Assembly: GCF_030908625.1 (NCBI RefSeq) | Contig: NZ_CP133133.1 | Coordinates: 930,001-994,000 of the forward strand | Length of the DNA: 64,000 bases | Origin: Paludicola sp. MB14-C6 | Lineage (GTDB): Bacteria > Bacillota > Clostridia > Oscillospirales > Ruminococcaceae | Direction: 5' to 3' | In this document: piece after piece, positions 17,866-28,354 of the stretch | How positions within the stretch are numbered: the first letter of the stretch is position 1 | Layout of the letters: each line of letters opens with the position of its first letter | Program-made: the position numbers and the translations under genes | The notes under the pieces: generated by a model | The model's database searches: none | Seen by the model: only the letters and a program-made list of their open reading frames with translations | Told to the model about the DNA's origin: nothing

Positions 17866-20199
17866 GTGAAGCGATTTAACACAAGCAAATCGGATGACAG
17901 CAAAACTAAATATGATGATGTTCAAGCAATGGAGGTTAACAGTGGTTTAGACAATGACTCTATTGATTCCACAAGTGCGCAACAGGTAGTAGATGAAATA
18001 GAATGTGTAGATACTTCTAAAACTGAAAACATTGAAGTAGTTGATTTAGGTAGTGAAATGGATGTTCAACAAGAAAATTTAGTAACCGAAGAGAAAGAAA
18101 AACCTGTTTCTAAGATCATTCAAAAATTAAAATCAAAAGCTCCGAAGCATACTGCAGATAATTCAGATAAAAGTAAAAGCTTCAAAAATATTTTCAAAAA
18201 CTTGATAAAAAAATTCAAGGAAATTGAGCTAAAAGGATTAGGCTCAAAACTGATTTTAACAATCGTTCCATGTTTAGCAATTGCTTTAATTATTTGTGTA
18301 TCTATCGTATATACTGCATTAACAGCATTATTAAAAAAATCATATATTACCGAATGTCATCAATCAATTGGTGCAATTGAAAAAGTTATAGAAGGCTATA
18401 AAACAACAACCGCATCAACTGCTAAAGATATAGGCGTGGACAGTATCATTCGTGATGGAATCATAGCAAAAGATGATCCTGCTTTAACCATGCGTGGTAC
18501 TACATACTTTTCAAAAATTGGATGTGACAACATTATTTTCACAGATGAAAAAGGTATTGTCCTTACAAGTATTGGTGATTCCCGTGTAAAAGAAGATTAC
18601 GGCAAAATAGGCATTTTTGCATCTGCATTAAAAGGTACCTCTATTACTTCAATAGAAAAGAACCAAGCAATTCAATTTTCAGTAATGTCTTCTGCACCAA
18701 TAAAAGATGCTGGAGGAAAAGTAATTGGCTCTGTACTAATTAGTTATAACTTAAGAAAACCCCAAATCGTTGATGACTTAAAAATGATTACCGGAAATGA
18801 ATTTACTTTATTCTTTGGTGACACCCGTTACAATACGACATTAGAAAAAGATGGCTCAAGACAAAATAATACCAAAGCGAATGCCGATATTATTAATACT
18901 GTATTAAAAAATGGAAAAACGTACGAAAAAGAAATAGATATTTTAGGGCAAAATTTCCACACTATTTATAAACCAATATTAGGGAACGATAAAGCTCCAA
19001 TTGGTATGATTTTCACCGGTTTAAATATTGAAGCAATTCAAGCTGGACAAGCTAAAGCTCTTATGGCATCAATAATTGTGGCACTTCTACTTTTTGTTAT
19101 CAGTGCTGTGTTTGTATATTTCATTGTTAATCTCATTATAACAAGACCATTGAAAAAATTAGTTACTGTTGCAAATGACATTGAAAACGGCGAAATTGGA
19201 ATTGGAAACAATAATGGCAACTTTAAAGTTATGAAAACCAAAGACGAAGTCGGACAATTATCTCGTGCTCTTGGCAATACGGTTGAAGGACTTAAGAGAT
19301 ATATCGGAGAAATTTCAATTGTACTAAGTGCAATTGGTAATGGCGATTTAACTGTACAATCTGAAATAGAGTATAAAGGCGACTTTATTGCAATAAAAGA
19401 GGCTTTGGACAATATCGTTGTATCATTGCAAACAACTTTACTTGGAATCAGTCAAGCTGCTGATCAAGTTAACAGTGGTGCTACTCAAGTTGCAGGCGGT
19501 TCACAAGCGTTATCACAAGGTGCAACAGAACAAGCAAGCGCAATTGAAGAGCTTTCTGCTGTTATTTCAGAAATTGCTGTTAGAATTAAGAAAAATGCCG
19601 AAAATGCAAAACAAGCAACCACAATTGCGGATGAAGCCGGAAATGGTATTATTACAAGCAATAATGAAATGAAGCAAATGGTAACCGCAATGGATGATAT
19701 CAACAAAGCATCAATTAAAATTTCCAAGATTATTAAAACAATTGATGATATTGCGTTCCAAACAAATATCTTAGCACTAAATGCTGCTGTTGAAGCTGCT
19801 CGTGCAGGTGCTGCAGGCAAAGGCTTCGCAGTAGTAGCCGAAGAAGTTCGTAATTTAGCAAGTAAGAGTGCTGAGGCTGCAAATCAAACTTCTGCGTTAA
19901 TTGAAAGTTCTGTTTTAGCTGTTAAGAATGGAACAAAGATTGCAAATAACACAGCAAAATCACTTAGTGAAGTTGTTGAGAAAACGAAAAAAGCAATTGA
20001 TTTAATGGATGATATTTCAACAGAATCCAATGAACAAGCAACTGCTGTAAATCAAGTAACATCCGGTGTAGATCAAATTGCTGCGGTTGTTCAAACTAAC
20101 TCAGCTACCGCAGAGCAAAGTGCAGCTGCTAGTGAAGAATTATCCAGTCAATCTGAATTATTACATGAGCTAATTAACAGATTTAAAGTAAATGAATAA
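17866..20199 (+). CDS. Methyl-accepting chemotaxis protein
   Basis: Membrane chemoreceptor, 778 residues from GTG 17866 (AGGGAGG lies eight bases upstream; the ATG at 17860 is too close to it). Order: a charged cytoplasmic N-terminal stretch of about 125 residues, membrane helix 1 (about 128-150), a large extracellular Cache-type sensor (about 155-395), helix 2 (about 400-425), HAMP and a HAMP-like second segment (about 428-520), then the signalling domain with the hairpin tip [20 protein letters not shown] and [13 protein letters not shown]. The long N-terminus before helix 1 is unusual. No che genes are nearby. Confidence 0.93.
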   Translation: MKRFNTSKSDDSKTKYDDVQAMEVNSGLDNDSIDSTSAQQVVDEIECVDTSKTENIEVVDLGSEMDVQQENLVTEEKEKPVSKIIQKLKSKAPKHTADNSDKSKSFKNIFKNLIKKFKEIELKGLGSKLILTIVPCLAIALIICVSIVYTALTALLKKSYITECHQSIGAIEKVIEGYKTTTASTAKDIGVDSIIRDGIIAKDDPALTMRGTTYFSKIGCDNIIFTDEKGIVLTSIGDSRVKEDYGKIGIFASALKGTSITSIEKNQAIQFSVMSSAPIKDAGGKVIGSVLISYNLRKPQIVDDLKMITGNEFTLFFGDTRYNTTLEKDGSRQNNTKANADIINTVLKNGKTYEKEIDILGQNFHTIYKPILGNDKAPIGMIFTGLNIEAIQAGQAKALMASIIVALLLFVISAVFVYFIVNLIITRPLKKLVTVANDIENGEIGIGNNNGNFKVMKTKDEVGQLSRALGNTVEGLKRYIGEISIVLSAIGNGDLTVQSEIEYKGDFIAIKEALDNIVVSLQTTLLGISQAADQVNSGATQVAGGSQALSQGATEQASAIEELSAVISEIAVRIKKNAENAKQATTIADEAGNGIITSNNEMKQMVTAMDDINKASIKISKIIKTIDDIAFQTNILALNAAVEAARAGAAGKGFAVVAEEVRNLASKSAEAANQTSALIESSVLAVKNGTKIANNTAKSLSEVVEKTKKAIDLMDDISTESNEQATAVNQVTSGVDQIAAVVQTNSATAEQSAAASEELSSQSELLHELINRFKVNE

Positions 20200-20250
20200 T
20201 ACAATATAGACTATGTTCACATGGTATAAAAAATCGAATCAATAAACGAA

Positions 20251-20286
20251 TAAGAGCAACATACGGTGAATCGTATGTTGCTCTTA
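20251..20286. terminator. Bidirectional terminator between the chemoreceptor and xylB
   Basis: Perfect 15-bp stem TAAGAGCAACATACG (20251-20265) with its complement at 20272-20286, loop GTGAAT. Positioned between two convergent genes. Confidence 0.85.
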
Positions 20287-20288
20287 AC

Positions 20289-21812
20289 TTATATGTTGTT
20301 TAATTGTTGATAACTTTGTTTTAATGAAGGATATAAGGATCGATACAAACGATAAAATGGCTCATATTGATCGTGGGATTGCTTATTGGCATTTGTCACT
20401 TTATCTTTTTTAATAATAGCGCTACATGCTTGCTGTACAGTCTTATATTGACCGATACCAACCATTGCAAGAATTGCTACACCGAGCGCCGCACCCTCAC
20501 TAGAAGCCGGCACAACTACATCAACACCATAGATATCAGCTAGCATCTGACGCCATAGTGGACTCTTTGCGCCACCACCACAGATCATCATATCGTTTGC
20601 GTCGATACCCATCTCTGCTAGTACCTCTTTACAATCACGTAAAGAATAAGAAACGCCTTCTAATACGGCACGAATAAAGTTCGCTTTGGTATGAACTGCG
20701 GAAAGGCCAAAGAATACTCCCCTTGCATTGGTATCTAAATGAGGAGTACGTTCTCCCATTAGATATGGTAAGTAGATAAGCTTGTCAGCACCGATTGGTA
20801 CTTTTTTTGCAAGCTGATCCATAATAACATATGGGTCTACTTGCTCTTGTTCTGCATAATCTATTTCCTCTTGACACAAAGTATCTCTTAACCATTTAAG
20901 GGAAAGACCTGCTGCTTGCGTCACACCCATTACATGCCATTCATTTGGTACGGCGCTGCAAAATGTATGCACTCTTCCCTTTTGGTCTAATTTCATTGTT
21001 GAAGTATGTGCATATAACACGCCGCTTGTTCCTATTGTAGTAAAAGCTTTACTATCTTCAACCACGCCAGTTCCAACAGCAGCTGCTGCATTATCACCTG
21101 CACCGCCAACAACGATTATTCCTTCGTTAATTCCTGTTGCTTGAGCAAATGCTTTGGTTACCTTGCCCGTTACCTCAGGTGATTCATAAACTGTTGCCAA
21201 TAGAGCTTTGTCAATATCTAATTTTTCAAGTACTTCATCAGACCAACAACGATTTTTAATATCAAGCAGCTGCATTCCGGAAGCATCGGAAACCTCAGTT
21301 GCAAATTCACCCGTTAGCATATAACGAATATAATCTTTCGGTAATAAAATCTTCTTGCACTTTGCATAATTTTGTGGCTCATATTTTTTAACCCACATAA
21401 TTTTTGCAGCAGTAAATCCAGCAATAGCAGGATTTGCTGTAATAGATAATAGCTTTTCTGCGCCAACAAGATTGGTAATCTCTACACATTGCTCTGCTGT
21501 TCTTCCGTCACACCAAATTATCGATGGGCGGATTACTTCACCATTTTCATCAAGCATAACTAAGCCATGCATTTGGCCTGACAACCCAATTCCTTTAATC
21601 TCATCTTTTGAGATACCACTGTTTTTCACAACAGCCGCAACAGTATCTACTACTGCATGATACCAATCTGATGGATTTTGCTCTGCATAGCCATTTTGAG
21701 GTTGATATAATGGATATTCCACTGTATAACTTGCAATCACTTCACCAATTTGATTCATCAAAATGGTTTTTGTTCCTGAAGTGCCAATGTCAATTCCTAA
21801 AGTATATACCAT
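20289..21812 (-). CDS. xylB: Xylulokinase
   Basis: Phosphorylates D-xylulose to xylulose-5-phosphate for the pentose phosphate pathway. FGGY kinase: N-terminal phosphate loop GIDIGTSGTKT, SGQMHGLV near residue 78, the GGAGDNAAAAVG and TTIGTSGV segments, and MICGGGAKSPLWRQMLADI near the C-terminus. ATG 21812 gives 507 residues and has AGGAGA seven bases upstream. It follows xylA in the same direction with an 82-bp gap that holds a strong hairpin. Confidence 0.95.
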   Translation of the reverse strand: MVYTLGIDIGTSGTKTILMNQIGEVIASYTVEYPLYQPQNGYAEQNPSDWYHAVVDTVAAVVKNSGISKDEIKGIGLSGQMHGLVMLDENGEVIRPSIIWCDGRTAEQCVEITNLVGAEKLLSITANPAIAGFTAAKIMWVKKYEPQNYAKCKKILLPKDYIRYMLTGEFATEVSDASGMQLLDIKNRCWSDEVLEKLDIDKALLATVYESPEVTGKVTKAFAQATGINEGIIVVGGAGDNAAAAVGTGVVEDSKAFTTIGTSGVLYAHTSTMKLDQKGRVHTFCSAVPNEWHVMGVTQAAGLSLKWLRDTLCQEEIDYAEQEQVDPYVIMDQLAKKVPIGADKLIYLPYLMGERTPHLDTNARGVFFGLSAVHTKANFIRAVLEGVSYSLRDCKEVLAEMGIDANDMMICGGGAKSPLWRQMLADIYGVDVVVPASSEGAALGVAILAMVGIGQYKTVQQACSAIIKKDKVTNANKQSHDQYEPFYRLYRSLYPSLKQSYQQLNNI

Positions 21813-21855
21813 ACTAAACTCTCCTATATTCAATTCATTTCATTCAAAATAGAGT

Positions 21856-21883
21856 TTAACAGGGATTCAAGAATCCCTGTTAA
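21856..21883 (-). repeat. Strong hairpin in the xylA-xylB gap
   Basis: Perfect 13-bp inverted repeat TTAACAGGGATTC / GAATCCCTGTTAA with a 2-base centre. Reverse-strand sequence after it is moderately T-rich, so it may end part of the xylA transcripts or protect the xylA 3' end. Confidence 0.7.
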
Positions 21884-21894
21884 GTTCATTACTA

Positions 21895-23214
21895 TTAGCC
21901 TTGGAACATAATGGAGTTGATTACTGCCTCAAGATATTCTTGACGACTGCTTTCATTCGTTGTTACATCGCCAAGATTTAATGCATAAGCTTCTAAATCC
22001 TTTAAGCTAACCTTACCAGCAACAATATCAGCACCGATACCGGTTTCAAAGCTCTTATAGCGTTCTTTTGTAAACGCATCAATTCTACCGTCTTTGATTA
22101 TTTTATCAGCTAGTTTTAAACCTAAAGCAAAAGCATCCATACCTGCAATATATGCATGAGCCAAATCTGTATAGTCAAAAGAACCACGACGTACTTTTGC
22201 ATCAAAGTTTAATCCACCGTTTACAAAGCCGCCTGCTTTTAATACTTCGTACATACACATTGTTGTTTCATAAACGTTTGTTGGGAATTGGTCTGTATCC
22301 CATCCCAATAACAAATCGCCTTGGTTAGCGTCTATAGAACCAAATACGCCGTTTTCTCTTGCAACTCTTAATTCATGTTGGAATGTATGACCTGCTAATG
22401 TCGCATGGTTTGCTTCAATATTCATTTTAAAATCTTTATCTAAGCCATATTTTCTTAGGAAGCCAAGAACAGTTGCAACATCAAAGTCATATTGATGTTT
22501 TGTTGGCTCTTTTGGTTTAGGCTCAATATAGAAGTCCCCTGTAAATCCAATAGAACGACCATATTCTACAGCAAGCTTCATAAGTCTTGCCATATTATCT
22601 AGCTCAAGTCCCATATTGGTATTTAGAAGTGTTTCGTAGCCCTCACGTCCACCCCAGAATACATAACCTTTACCGCCTAAGCGAACTGTAATTTCCAATG
22701 CTTTTTTCACTTGTGCAGCAGCATAAGCAAAAGTATCTGCATTACAAGAAGTTGCTGCACCATGCATATAGCGTGGGTTATTGAAGCAGTTTGCTGTACC
22801 CCATAGTAATTTTTTATTGTATTTTTTCATTAACTCTTCAATTAAGTCAACGATTTCATCTAAGTTTGCATTCGTTTCAGCTAATGTTTTACCTTCCGGA
22901 GCAATGTCACGATCATGGAAGCAGAAGTAATCAATAGATAACTTATCCATCAATTCAAATGCAGCATATACTTTGTTTTTGTAAATTGCCATGCTGTCTG
23001 TTTCACCAAAGCTTTTATTTGATGTACCAACACCAAACATATCAGCTCCTTCTCCACAAAGTGTATGCCAATAAGAAAGTGCAAATTTCGTGTGTTCTGC
23101 CATTGTTTTGCCTGCAATTACCTCATCTTTGTTGTAATGCTTAAATGCAAATGGATTTGTAGATGCTGCTCCCTCATACTGTACTTTTGGAATACTTGTA
23201 AAAAATTCTTTCAT
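21895..23214 (-). CDS. xylA: Xylose isomerase
   Basis: Interconverts D-xylose and D-xylulose. 439 residues, the class II length common in Firmicutes. The signatures [13 protein letters not shown] (catalytic histidine), [26 protein letters not shown] and [14 protein letters not shown] hold the metal-binding Glu/Asp/His residues. AGAGAGGA precedes the ATG. Lies 99 bp after the LacI regulator gene and before xylB, forming a xylose utilisation cluster; no xylose transporter is in the window. Confidence 0.97.
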   Translation of the reverse strand: MKEFFTSIPKVQYEGAASTNPFAFKHYNKDEVIAGKTMAEHTKFALSYWHTLCGEGADMFGVGTSNKSFGETDSMAIYKNKVYAAFELMDKLSIDYFCFHDRDIAPEGKTLAETNANLDEIVDLIEELMKKYNKKLLWGTANCFNNPRYMHGAATSCNADTFAYAAAQVKKALEITVRLGGKGYVFWGGREGYETLLNTNMGLELDNMARLMKLAVEYGRSIGFTGDFYIEPKPKEPTKHQYDFDVATVLGFLRKYGLDKDFKMNIEANHATLAGHTFQHELRVARENGVFGSIDANQGDLLLGWDTDQFPTNVYETTMCMYEVLKAGGFVNGGLNFDAKVRRGSFDYTDLAHAYIAGMDAFALGLKLADKIIKDGRIDAFTKERYKSFETGIGADIVAGKVSLKDLEAYALNLGDVTTNESSRQEYLEAVINSIMFQG

Positions 23215-23313
23215 GCTAAAATTCCTCTCTAAATCTTTTTTATCGTTCGTATGAAATCATATGTACTTAATATTTCAAGCGAAATTGCTCTCGCCATTGA
23301 ACAAACTATTATT

Positions 23314-24342
23314 CTAATCTAAATTAAATTTTACTTTAATTTCATTTTGTGTATATAAGTGCTTTTTCTCTGGCAATTGATTATAAATCAATTTGTTAAA
23401 TACAAGCTTGATTGCATCATAGCCTTGCTTAAATGGCTGCTGACAAACGGTAGCATTAACGATACCTTGATATAGATATTGCTTAATGTTATCTGTATCG
23501 TCAACTGTAATGATTTTAAGCTTATGAGCATACCCTAATTCTAAAACTGCTTTTATTCCACCATCAATACCACCAGCACAATAATATAATGCATTAATAC
23601 TTTGATTTTCAAGCAATAATTTTTTTGTTTGCTCATATGCAATTTGATCATCATCAAAAGTTTCTAAAATTCTTGCAACCGTTATATTAGGATATGACTG
23701 CTCTATTACCTGTTGAAAGCCATCTACACGCATTGTATGACCAAGCATTTTATTTGAACCGGTCAATATTCCGACTGTAGCATTTCCTTGGGTAATTTGT
23801 CCTAATAGTTCCCCAGCAGTTTGTCCACTTTTTTCATAATTACAGCCCACAAAACCCAATTTTTCAATTCCTGTAATATCAGCGTTTAAGGTTACAACAG
23901 GAATTCCTTTATTATTTACTTCATTTAATTTTTCAGCAATTGTGCTATCGTTAATTGGGGTAATAACCAAACCGCTTATTTGCAAATCTACAAGTTGGTT
24001 AATTGCATAAAGTTGTTTTTCAATATTGTATCCAGTTAATTCAACTTTTTTCACTTTAATATGAAAACCGGCAATCTCTTCTTGTGCTTTTGCAATTCCG
24101 AGCAATACCTTATCAAAAAACGGATTACCACCACTATTTACTAAAACTCCAATAGTAGTTCCTTTTTGTGAATTTGCAAGTGCTTTTGCCATAAGATTGG
24201 GCTTGTAATTCAGTTCTTTCGCAATGCGTTTAATTGTTTTTTCGGCTTCTTGGCTAACACCACCACGATTGTTTAAAACTCGATCAACCGTTCCTCTTGA
24301 AACACCAGCCAATTCCGCTATTTGCCTAATAGTTACTGCCAT
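23314..24342 (-). CDS. LacI-family regulator, probable xylose-operon regulator
   Basis: 342 residues with an N-terminal LacI helix-turn-helix (VTIRQIAELAGVSRGTVDRV) and a periplasmic-binding-protein-like sugar domain from about residue 62. GTVDRVL replaces the commoner STVSRVL, a variant seen in a subset of LacI regulators. ATG 24342 is chosen because GGAGGT lies four bases upstream. It heads the regulator-xylA-xylB cluster, so xylose or xylulose is the likely effector, but this is inferred from position. Its own promoter carries a 20-bp palindrome just downstream of the -10, fitting autoregulation. Confidence 0.9.
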   Translation of the reverse strand: MAVTIRQIAELAGVSRGTVDRVLNNRGGVSQEAEKTIKRIAKELNYKPNLMAKALANSQKGTTIGVLVNSGGNPFFDKVLLGIAKAQEEIAGFHIKVKKVELTGYNIEKQLYAINQLVDLQISGLVITPINDSTIAEKLNEVNNKGIPVVTLNADITGIEKLGFVGCNYEKSGQTAGELLGQITQGNATVGILTGSNKMLGHTMRVDGFQQVIEQSYPNITVARILETFDDDQIAYEQTKKLLLENQSINALYYCAGGIDGGIKAVLELGYAHKLKIITVDDTDNIKQYLYQGIVNATVCQQPFKQGYDAIKLVFNKLIYNQLPEKKHLYTQNEIKVKFNLD

Positions 24343-24360
24343 TCTTACCTCCACTTGCTA

Positions 24361-24416
24361 TATCGTGCACGTGCACAATATAGCAATATTATAATTGAGC
24401 TGACGTAAAAAGTCAA
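24361..24416 (-). promoter_or_regulatory. Promoter and operator of the LacI-type regulator gene
   Basis: Reverse strand: TTGACT (24411-24416), 17-bp spacer, TATAAT (24388-24393). Directly downstream, at about +1, is the near-perfect palindrome TAT-GTGCAC-GTGCAC-ATA (24361-24380), a typical LacI-family operator shape with a central CG. No second copy was found before xylA. Confidence 0.82.
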
Positions 24417-24455
24417 CCCTAAAATAAATGATAGAATCATTTCTCAAGTTTTTTT

Positions 24456-24508
24456 AATAGAACAATTTCATTGATGCTTTCGAAATCACATTTTGCTACA
24501 ATGAAAGT
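24456..24508. repeat. Imperfect inverted repeat upstream of the LacI-type gene
   Basis: AGAAC-aa-TTTCATTG and CAATGAAA-GTTCT arms separated by about 25 bp. No other gene-like feature is seen in 24417-24607. Confidence 0.4.
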
Positions 24509-24607
24509 TCTGTATTTCTTTCATTGATTATAGCGTAGACTTTCATGTCTTTATGATTGTCATTCCTTATAATGAATATTTTACCATACAAATCCTATCA
24601 TTGCAAC

Positions 24608-24637
24608 AAAAAAGGAGTGGCTTCCCACTCCTTTTTT
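24608..24637 (-). terminator. Terminator of clpX
   Basis: Perfect 13-bp stem AAAAAAGGAGTGG / CCACTCCTTTTTT with loop CTTC, immediately after the clpX stop codon. Confidence 0.9.
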
Positions 24638-25909
24638 CTATGCAATTTCTTTTGGTGCTGCTTTACGACGCTTCGTAATTTTAGGTTTTTGCTCGCCCCT
24701 CATACATTCTGCTGAAATAACTACTTTAGCTACTTCAGTTTCAGAAGGAATATTGAACATTAACTCTGCTAATACGCTTTCTAAGATTCCTCTTAAACCA
24801 CGTGCACCTGTTTTGCGTTCAATTGCAAGCTTTGCAACCTCTTTCTTTGCATCATCGGTAAACTCTAAATCCACATTATCCAAAGAAAATAATGCTTGAT
24901 ATTGCTTAATCAAAGCATTCTTTGGCTCAACTAGAATACGAACAAGACTTTCTTCTGTTAACTCATCTAAAACTGTAATAACCGGAAGACGACCAACTAG
25001 TTCAGGAATAATTCCGTATTTTACGATATCGTGAGGAATTACCTTCTTCATAATATCGGTAGCATCTTTGGATTTCTTTGATTTGACTTCTCCGCCAAAG
25101 CCTAATGTACCAACATCAGAGCGTTTTGAGATAAGCTTTTCAATTCCATCAAACGCACCACCGCAAATAAACAAAATATTCTTTGTGTCAATTTGAATAA
25201 ATTCTTGATGGGGGTGTTTTCTTCCTCCTTGAGGTGGAACATTCGAAACAGTACCTTCAATTATTTTCAAAAGCGCTTGTTGTACGCCTTCGCCTGAAAC
25301 ATCTCGAGTAATAGATGTATTTTCAGATTTACGAGCAATCTTATCGATTTCGTCAATATATATAATACCTTGTTGTGCAGCTTCAACATCATAGTTAGCA
25401 GCTTGTAATAATCGAACCAATACGTTTTCAACGTCGTCACCAACGTAACCAGCTTCGGTTAATGTTGTTGCATCTGCAATTGCAAATGGAACATCTAATA
25501 CTTTTGCTAAAGTTTGCGCTAACATTGTCTTTCCGACGCCAGTTGGTCCTAATAACAAGATATTGCTTTTTTGTAGTTCAACATCTAATTTTTTATTATT
25601 GAGAATACGCTTATAATGATTATATACAGCTACAGATAAAGCAATTTTTGCATCATCCTGACCAATAACATATTCATCGAGAACAGCTTTAATCTCTTGC
25701 GGTTTTAAAACTTTTTTATCAGATTTCAGCTTTTTCTTTCCTTTGGTTGGATAACCACCAATATCATCATCTAAAAGCATCTGATAACAAAGATAAACAC
25801 ATTCGTCGCAAATAAACGCGCCATTACTAAACAAAAGTCTTTCTGCGTCAGATTCTTTTTTGCCGCAAAAACTACATTTTGGCTGTTTAGGATCTTCGTA
25901 ATTTGGCAT
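24638..25909 (-). CDS. clpX: ATP-dependent Clp protease ATP-binding subunit ClpX
   Basis: Hexameric AAA+ unfoldase that feeds proteins to ClpP. The N-terminal C4 zinc-binding domain ([14 protein letters not shown] ... ICDECVYLC) is followed by the AAA+ module with Walker A GPTGVGKT, Walker [11 protein letters not shown] and the arginine-finger region. 423 residues. AAAGGAGAAAGTGA precedes the ATG. Lies 47 bp after clpP in the conserved order tig-clpP-clpX. Confidence 0.98.
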   Translation of the reverse strand: MPNYEDPKQPKCSFCGKKESDAERLLFSNGAFICDECVYLCYQMLLDDDIGGYPTKGKKKLKSDKKVLKPQEIKAVLDEYVIGQDDAKIALSVAVYNHYKRILNNKKLDVELQKSNILLLGPTGVGKTMLAQTLAKVLDVPFAIADATTLTEAGYVGDDVENVLVRLLQAANYDVEAAQQGIIYIDEIDKIARKSENTSITRDVSGEGVQQALLKIIEGTVSNVPPQGGRKHPHQEFIQIDTKNILFICGGAFDGIEKLISKRSDVGTLGFGGEVKSKKSKDATDIMKKVIPHDIVKYGIIPELVGRLPVITVLDELTEESLVRILVEPKNALIKQYQALFSLDNVDLEFTDDAKKEVAKLAIERKTGARGLRGILESVLAELMFNIPSETEVAKVVISAECMRGEQKPKITKRRKAAPKEIA

Positions 25910-25956
25910 TCACTTTCTCCTTTGTAATTTATAAGGCTTTCGATTTTTTTATAATA

Positions 25957-26538
25957 CTATCGTTTTGAAATAACTTTATCAATTAAGCCATATTCTGCTG
26001 CTTGATCTGCTTCCATAAAATTATCTCTTTCACAATCTCGCTCAATTACTTCAATTGGCTTACCTGTGTTTTCAGAAAGAATTTTATTTAATCGGCTTTT
26101 CATTTTCAAAATACGTTCTGCTTGAATTTTAATGTCAGTTGCTTGACCTTGTGCGCCACCTAATGGTTGATGAATCATAATTTCACTATTAGGAAGAGCA
26201 AACCGTTTTCCTTTTGCACCACTTGAAAGTAAAAATGCACCCATTGATGCAGCCATACCAATACAAATTGTTGAAACATCACATTTAATATATTGCATGG
26301 TATCATAAATAGCCATACCGGCAGTAATAGAACCGCCAGGGCTGTTAATATAAAGATTGATATCTTTATCAGGATCTTGACCTTCTAGATATAATAATTG
26401 AGCTACTACCAAGCTAGCTGTAACATCGTTTACTTCATCACAAAGCATAACGATACGATCATTTAATAATCTTGAATAGATGTCGTAGGAACGCTCGCCA
26501 CGACTTGTTTGCTCAACGACCATTGGAACTAAACTCAT
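25957..26538 (-). CDS. clpP: ATP-dependent Clp protease proteolytic subunit
   Basis: Serine protease forming the tetradecameric barrel of ClpXP. The catalytic serine lies in [15 protein letters not shown], the histidine in [18 protein letters not shown], and the aspartate in the [10 protein letters not shown] segment. 193 residues; the [21 protein letters not shown]-terminus is typical. GGAGG precedes the ATG. Between tig and clpX. Confidence 0.98.
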   Translation of the reverse strand: MSLVPMVVEQTSRGERSYDIYSRLLNDRIVMLCDEVNDVTASLVVAQLLYLEGQDPDKDINLYINSPGGSITAGMAIYDTMQYIKCDVSTICIGMAASMGAFLLSSGAKGKRFALPNSEIMIHQPLGGAQGQATDIKIQAERILKMKSRLNKILSENTGKPIEVIERDCERDNFMEADQAAEYGLIDKVISKR

Positions 26539-26640
26539 AATATTGCCTCCAAACTTTTGATATAGATTATTATAGTACTTTTTAAAGAAGAATGGTGTCG
26601 TTTTATTGAATAAATAATAAATTTTTTCTTATTATGCGAC

Positions 26641-26676
26641 TAATGTTTAGTCCAATAATAATTGGACTAAACATTA
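26641..26676 (-). repeat. 16-bp perfect inverted repeat between tig and clpP
   Basis: TAATGTTTAGTCCAAT / ATTGGACTAAACATTA with a 4-base loop, 25 bp after the tig stop. It lacks a T-run, so it may partly end tig transcripts, mark an RNA processing point or be a regulatory site for clpP. Confidence 0.65.
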
Positions 26677-26700
26677 TATCTTCATTTTATTTAGTTGTCA

Positions 26701-27987
26701 TTATTTCTCGTTAATTACTGCAGATTCTTTAATTAAATCAATTGCTTTATTTACAGCGAGATCCTTAGCAAAATCAGCTTCAGGAATAAAGCCCTTCACT
26801 TGCTCAACTTCCATTTTGTAGTTTTCTGCAACTTTTGCATACTCTGCTTCGATTGCTTCAGCATCAACTGTAATGTTTTCTAGTTCAACAATTTTTTCTA
26901 AAGCTAAACGGATTTTCACTTGTTTTTCAGCTTGCTCTTTGAAAGTGATGCGGAAAGAATCTTTTTCCATACCTGTATATTGTAGATATGTGTCTAGATT
27001 CATGCCTTGAGATTGTAGTCTGTATTCAAAATCTCTAATCATATCATCAATACGAGCTTCAATCATTTCATTAGGAATTTCAGCAGTCATATTTTCAATT
27101 ACTTTATCAATGATTTTGTTTTCAACTTCATCGCTAGCAGCTTTGTCATTTTGCTCTTGCATTTTTGCTTTGATATCTGCTCTTAATTCAGCTAAAGTAT
27201 CAAATTCACTAACATCTTTTGCAAACTCATCATCTAGTTCAGCAAGCTCTTTGCATTTGATTTCATGTAGTTTACATTTGAATACAGAAGCTTTACCTTT
27301 TAGCTCTTCAGCATGATATTCTTCTGGAAAAGTAACGTTTACATCAAACTCTTCACCGATGTTTTTGCCTTCGATTTGCTCTTCAAATCCAGGAATAAAT
27401 TGACCGGAACCTAATACTAGGCTGAATTGTTCAGCTTTACCGCCTTCAAATGCAACGCCATCAACATAACCATCAAAATCAAATACTACTGTATCGCCGT
27501 TTTGAGCAGCACGATCTGTTACATCAATTAATCTTGCGTTTCTGTCACGCATAGCATTTACTCTATTATCAACGTCTTCTTCAGTTACAGCTTTCACTGT
27601 CTTTTCAACTTCAATACCTTTGTAATTTGTTACTTCAACTTCAGGTTTTACAACACAAGTAGCTTTAAAAGTAAAGCCTTCTGCTTTATCAACTGATAGT
27701 ACTTCAACTTCAGGACGAGCAACGATATCTAATTCAGCTTCTTCAATTGCTTGGCCTAGAGCTTCCGGATATAAATCGTTGATTGCATCTTCAAAGAAAA
27801 CGCCTTCACCGTACATTTTTTCTACCATTTTACGAGGAGCTTTTCCTTTTCTAAAGCCAGGCATATTGATAGATTTAATATTCTTTTTATAAGCTTTTTC
27901 TAAAGCTTTTTCAAAGCTTTCTGCATCCACTTTTACAGTTAATTCAAACTTATTTGCTTCTGTTTTATTTTTTTCGATTAAACTCAT
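26701..27987 (-). CDS. tig: Trigger factor
   Basis: Ribosome-bound chaperone with prolyl isomerase activity acting on nascent chains. The ribosome-binding signature GFRKGKAPRKM lies near residue 45, an FKBP-type domain at about 155-245 (NGDTVVFDFDGYVDGVAFEGG), and a long helical C-terminal chaperone domain. 428 residues. GGAGGATTAATA precedes the ATG. First gene of the tig-clpP-clpX group. Confidence 0.97.
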   Translation of the reverse strand: MSLIEKNKTEANKFELTVKVDAESFEKALEKAYKKNIKSINMPGFRKGKAPRKMVEKMYGEGVFFEDAINDLYPEALGQAIEEAELDIVARPEVEVLSVDKAEGFTFKATCVVKPEVEVTNYKGIEVEKTVKAVTEEDVDNRVNAMRDRNARLIDVTDRAAQNGDTVVFDFDGYVDGVAFEGGKAEQFSLVLGSGQFIPGFEEQIEGKNIGEEFDVNVTFPEEYHAEELKGKASVFKCKLHEIKCKELAELDDEFAKDVSEFDTLAELRADIKAKMQEQNDKAASDEVENKIIDKVIENMTAEIPNEMIEARIDDMIRDFEYRLQSQGMNLDTYLQYTGMEKDSFRITFKEQAEKQVKIRLALEKIVELENITVDAEAIEAEYAKVAENYKMEVEQVKGFIPEADFAKDLAVNKAIDLIKESAVINEK

Positions 27988-28094
27988 TATTAATCCTCCG
28001 TAATTTGTTTTTCATTTTACAATGCGTACCCGTTTAGGATTGACAATTTTGATGATTTGTAATCAATATTGCTTTCGCAAGTGTACCATTGATG

Positions 28095-28103
28095 ATTATA
28101 TCA
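28095..28103 (-). promoter_or_regulatory. Extended -10 promoter element of tig
   Basis: Reverse strand TGA-TATAAT about 110 bp upstream of tig, without a good -35. Position and the extended -10 support a promoter. Confidence 0.45.
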
Positions 28104-28161
28104 CACTATTCTTTTGTTTACTATAGTTTTTTTGCATTTTTACATTTTGTTAATTCTTATA

Positions 28162-28264
28162 CTAATTTCGATTATAAAACTTCCATATATCTGTACAAAA
28201 AGCTTTGATTTATGGGTTTTTGTACTGATTTATGGAAAAGTTTTAATAAAAAATTTGTATTATA
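28162..28264. repeat. MITE-like hairpin element (copy C)
   Basis: About 105-bp imperfect long inverted repeat: the left end starts CTAATTTCGATTATAAAAC, the centre has GTACAAAAA / TTTTTGTAC arms, and TTCCATA pairs with TATGGAA. The left end and the TCCATAT...AAAGCTT interior resemble copies at 30900 and 35661. It fills most of the 367-bp gap between the phosphoesterase and tig genes; the rest of that gap is AT-rich with no gene. Confidence 0.5.
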
Positions 28265-28354
28265 GTTAATTAACTTGAAGATATCAATCCAGTATAAACA
28301 CATAAAACCTTGTTGTATGGTTTCGTGTATTTTGATGCGGATTTGTTTTCAAGT

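Noticed and set aside
19038..19820. Long antisense frames opposite the chemoreceptor
   Set aside because: Produced by the repetitive Ala/Ser/Glu codon pattern of the signalling domain; no start signals.
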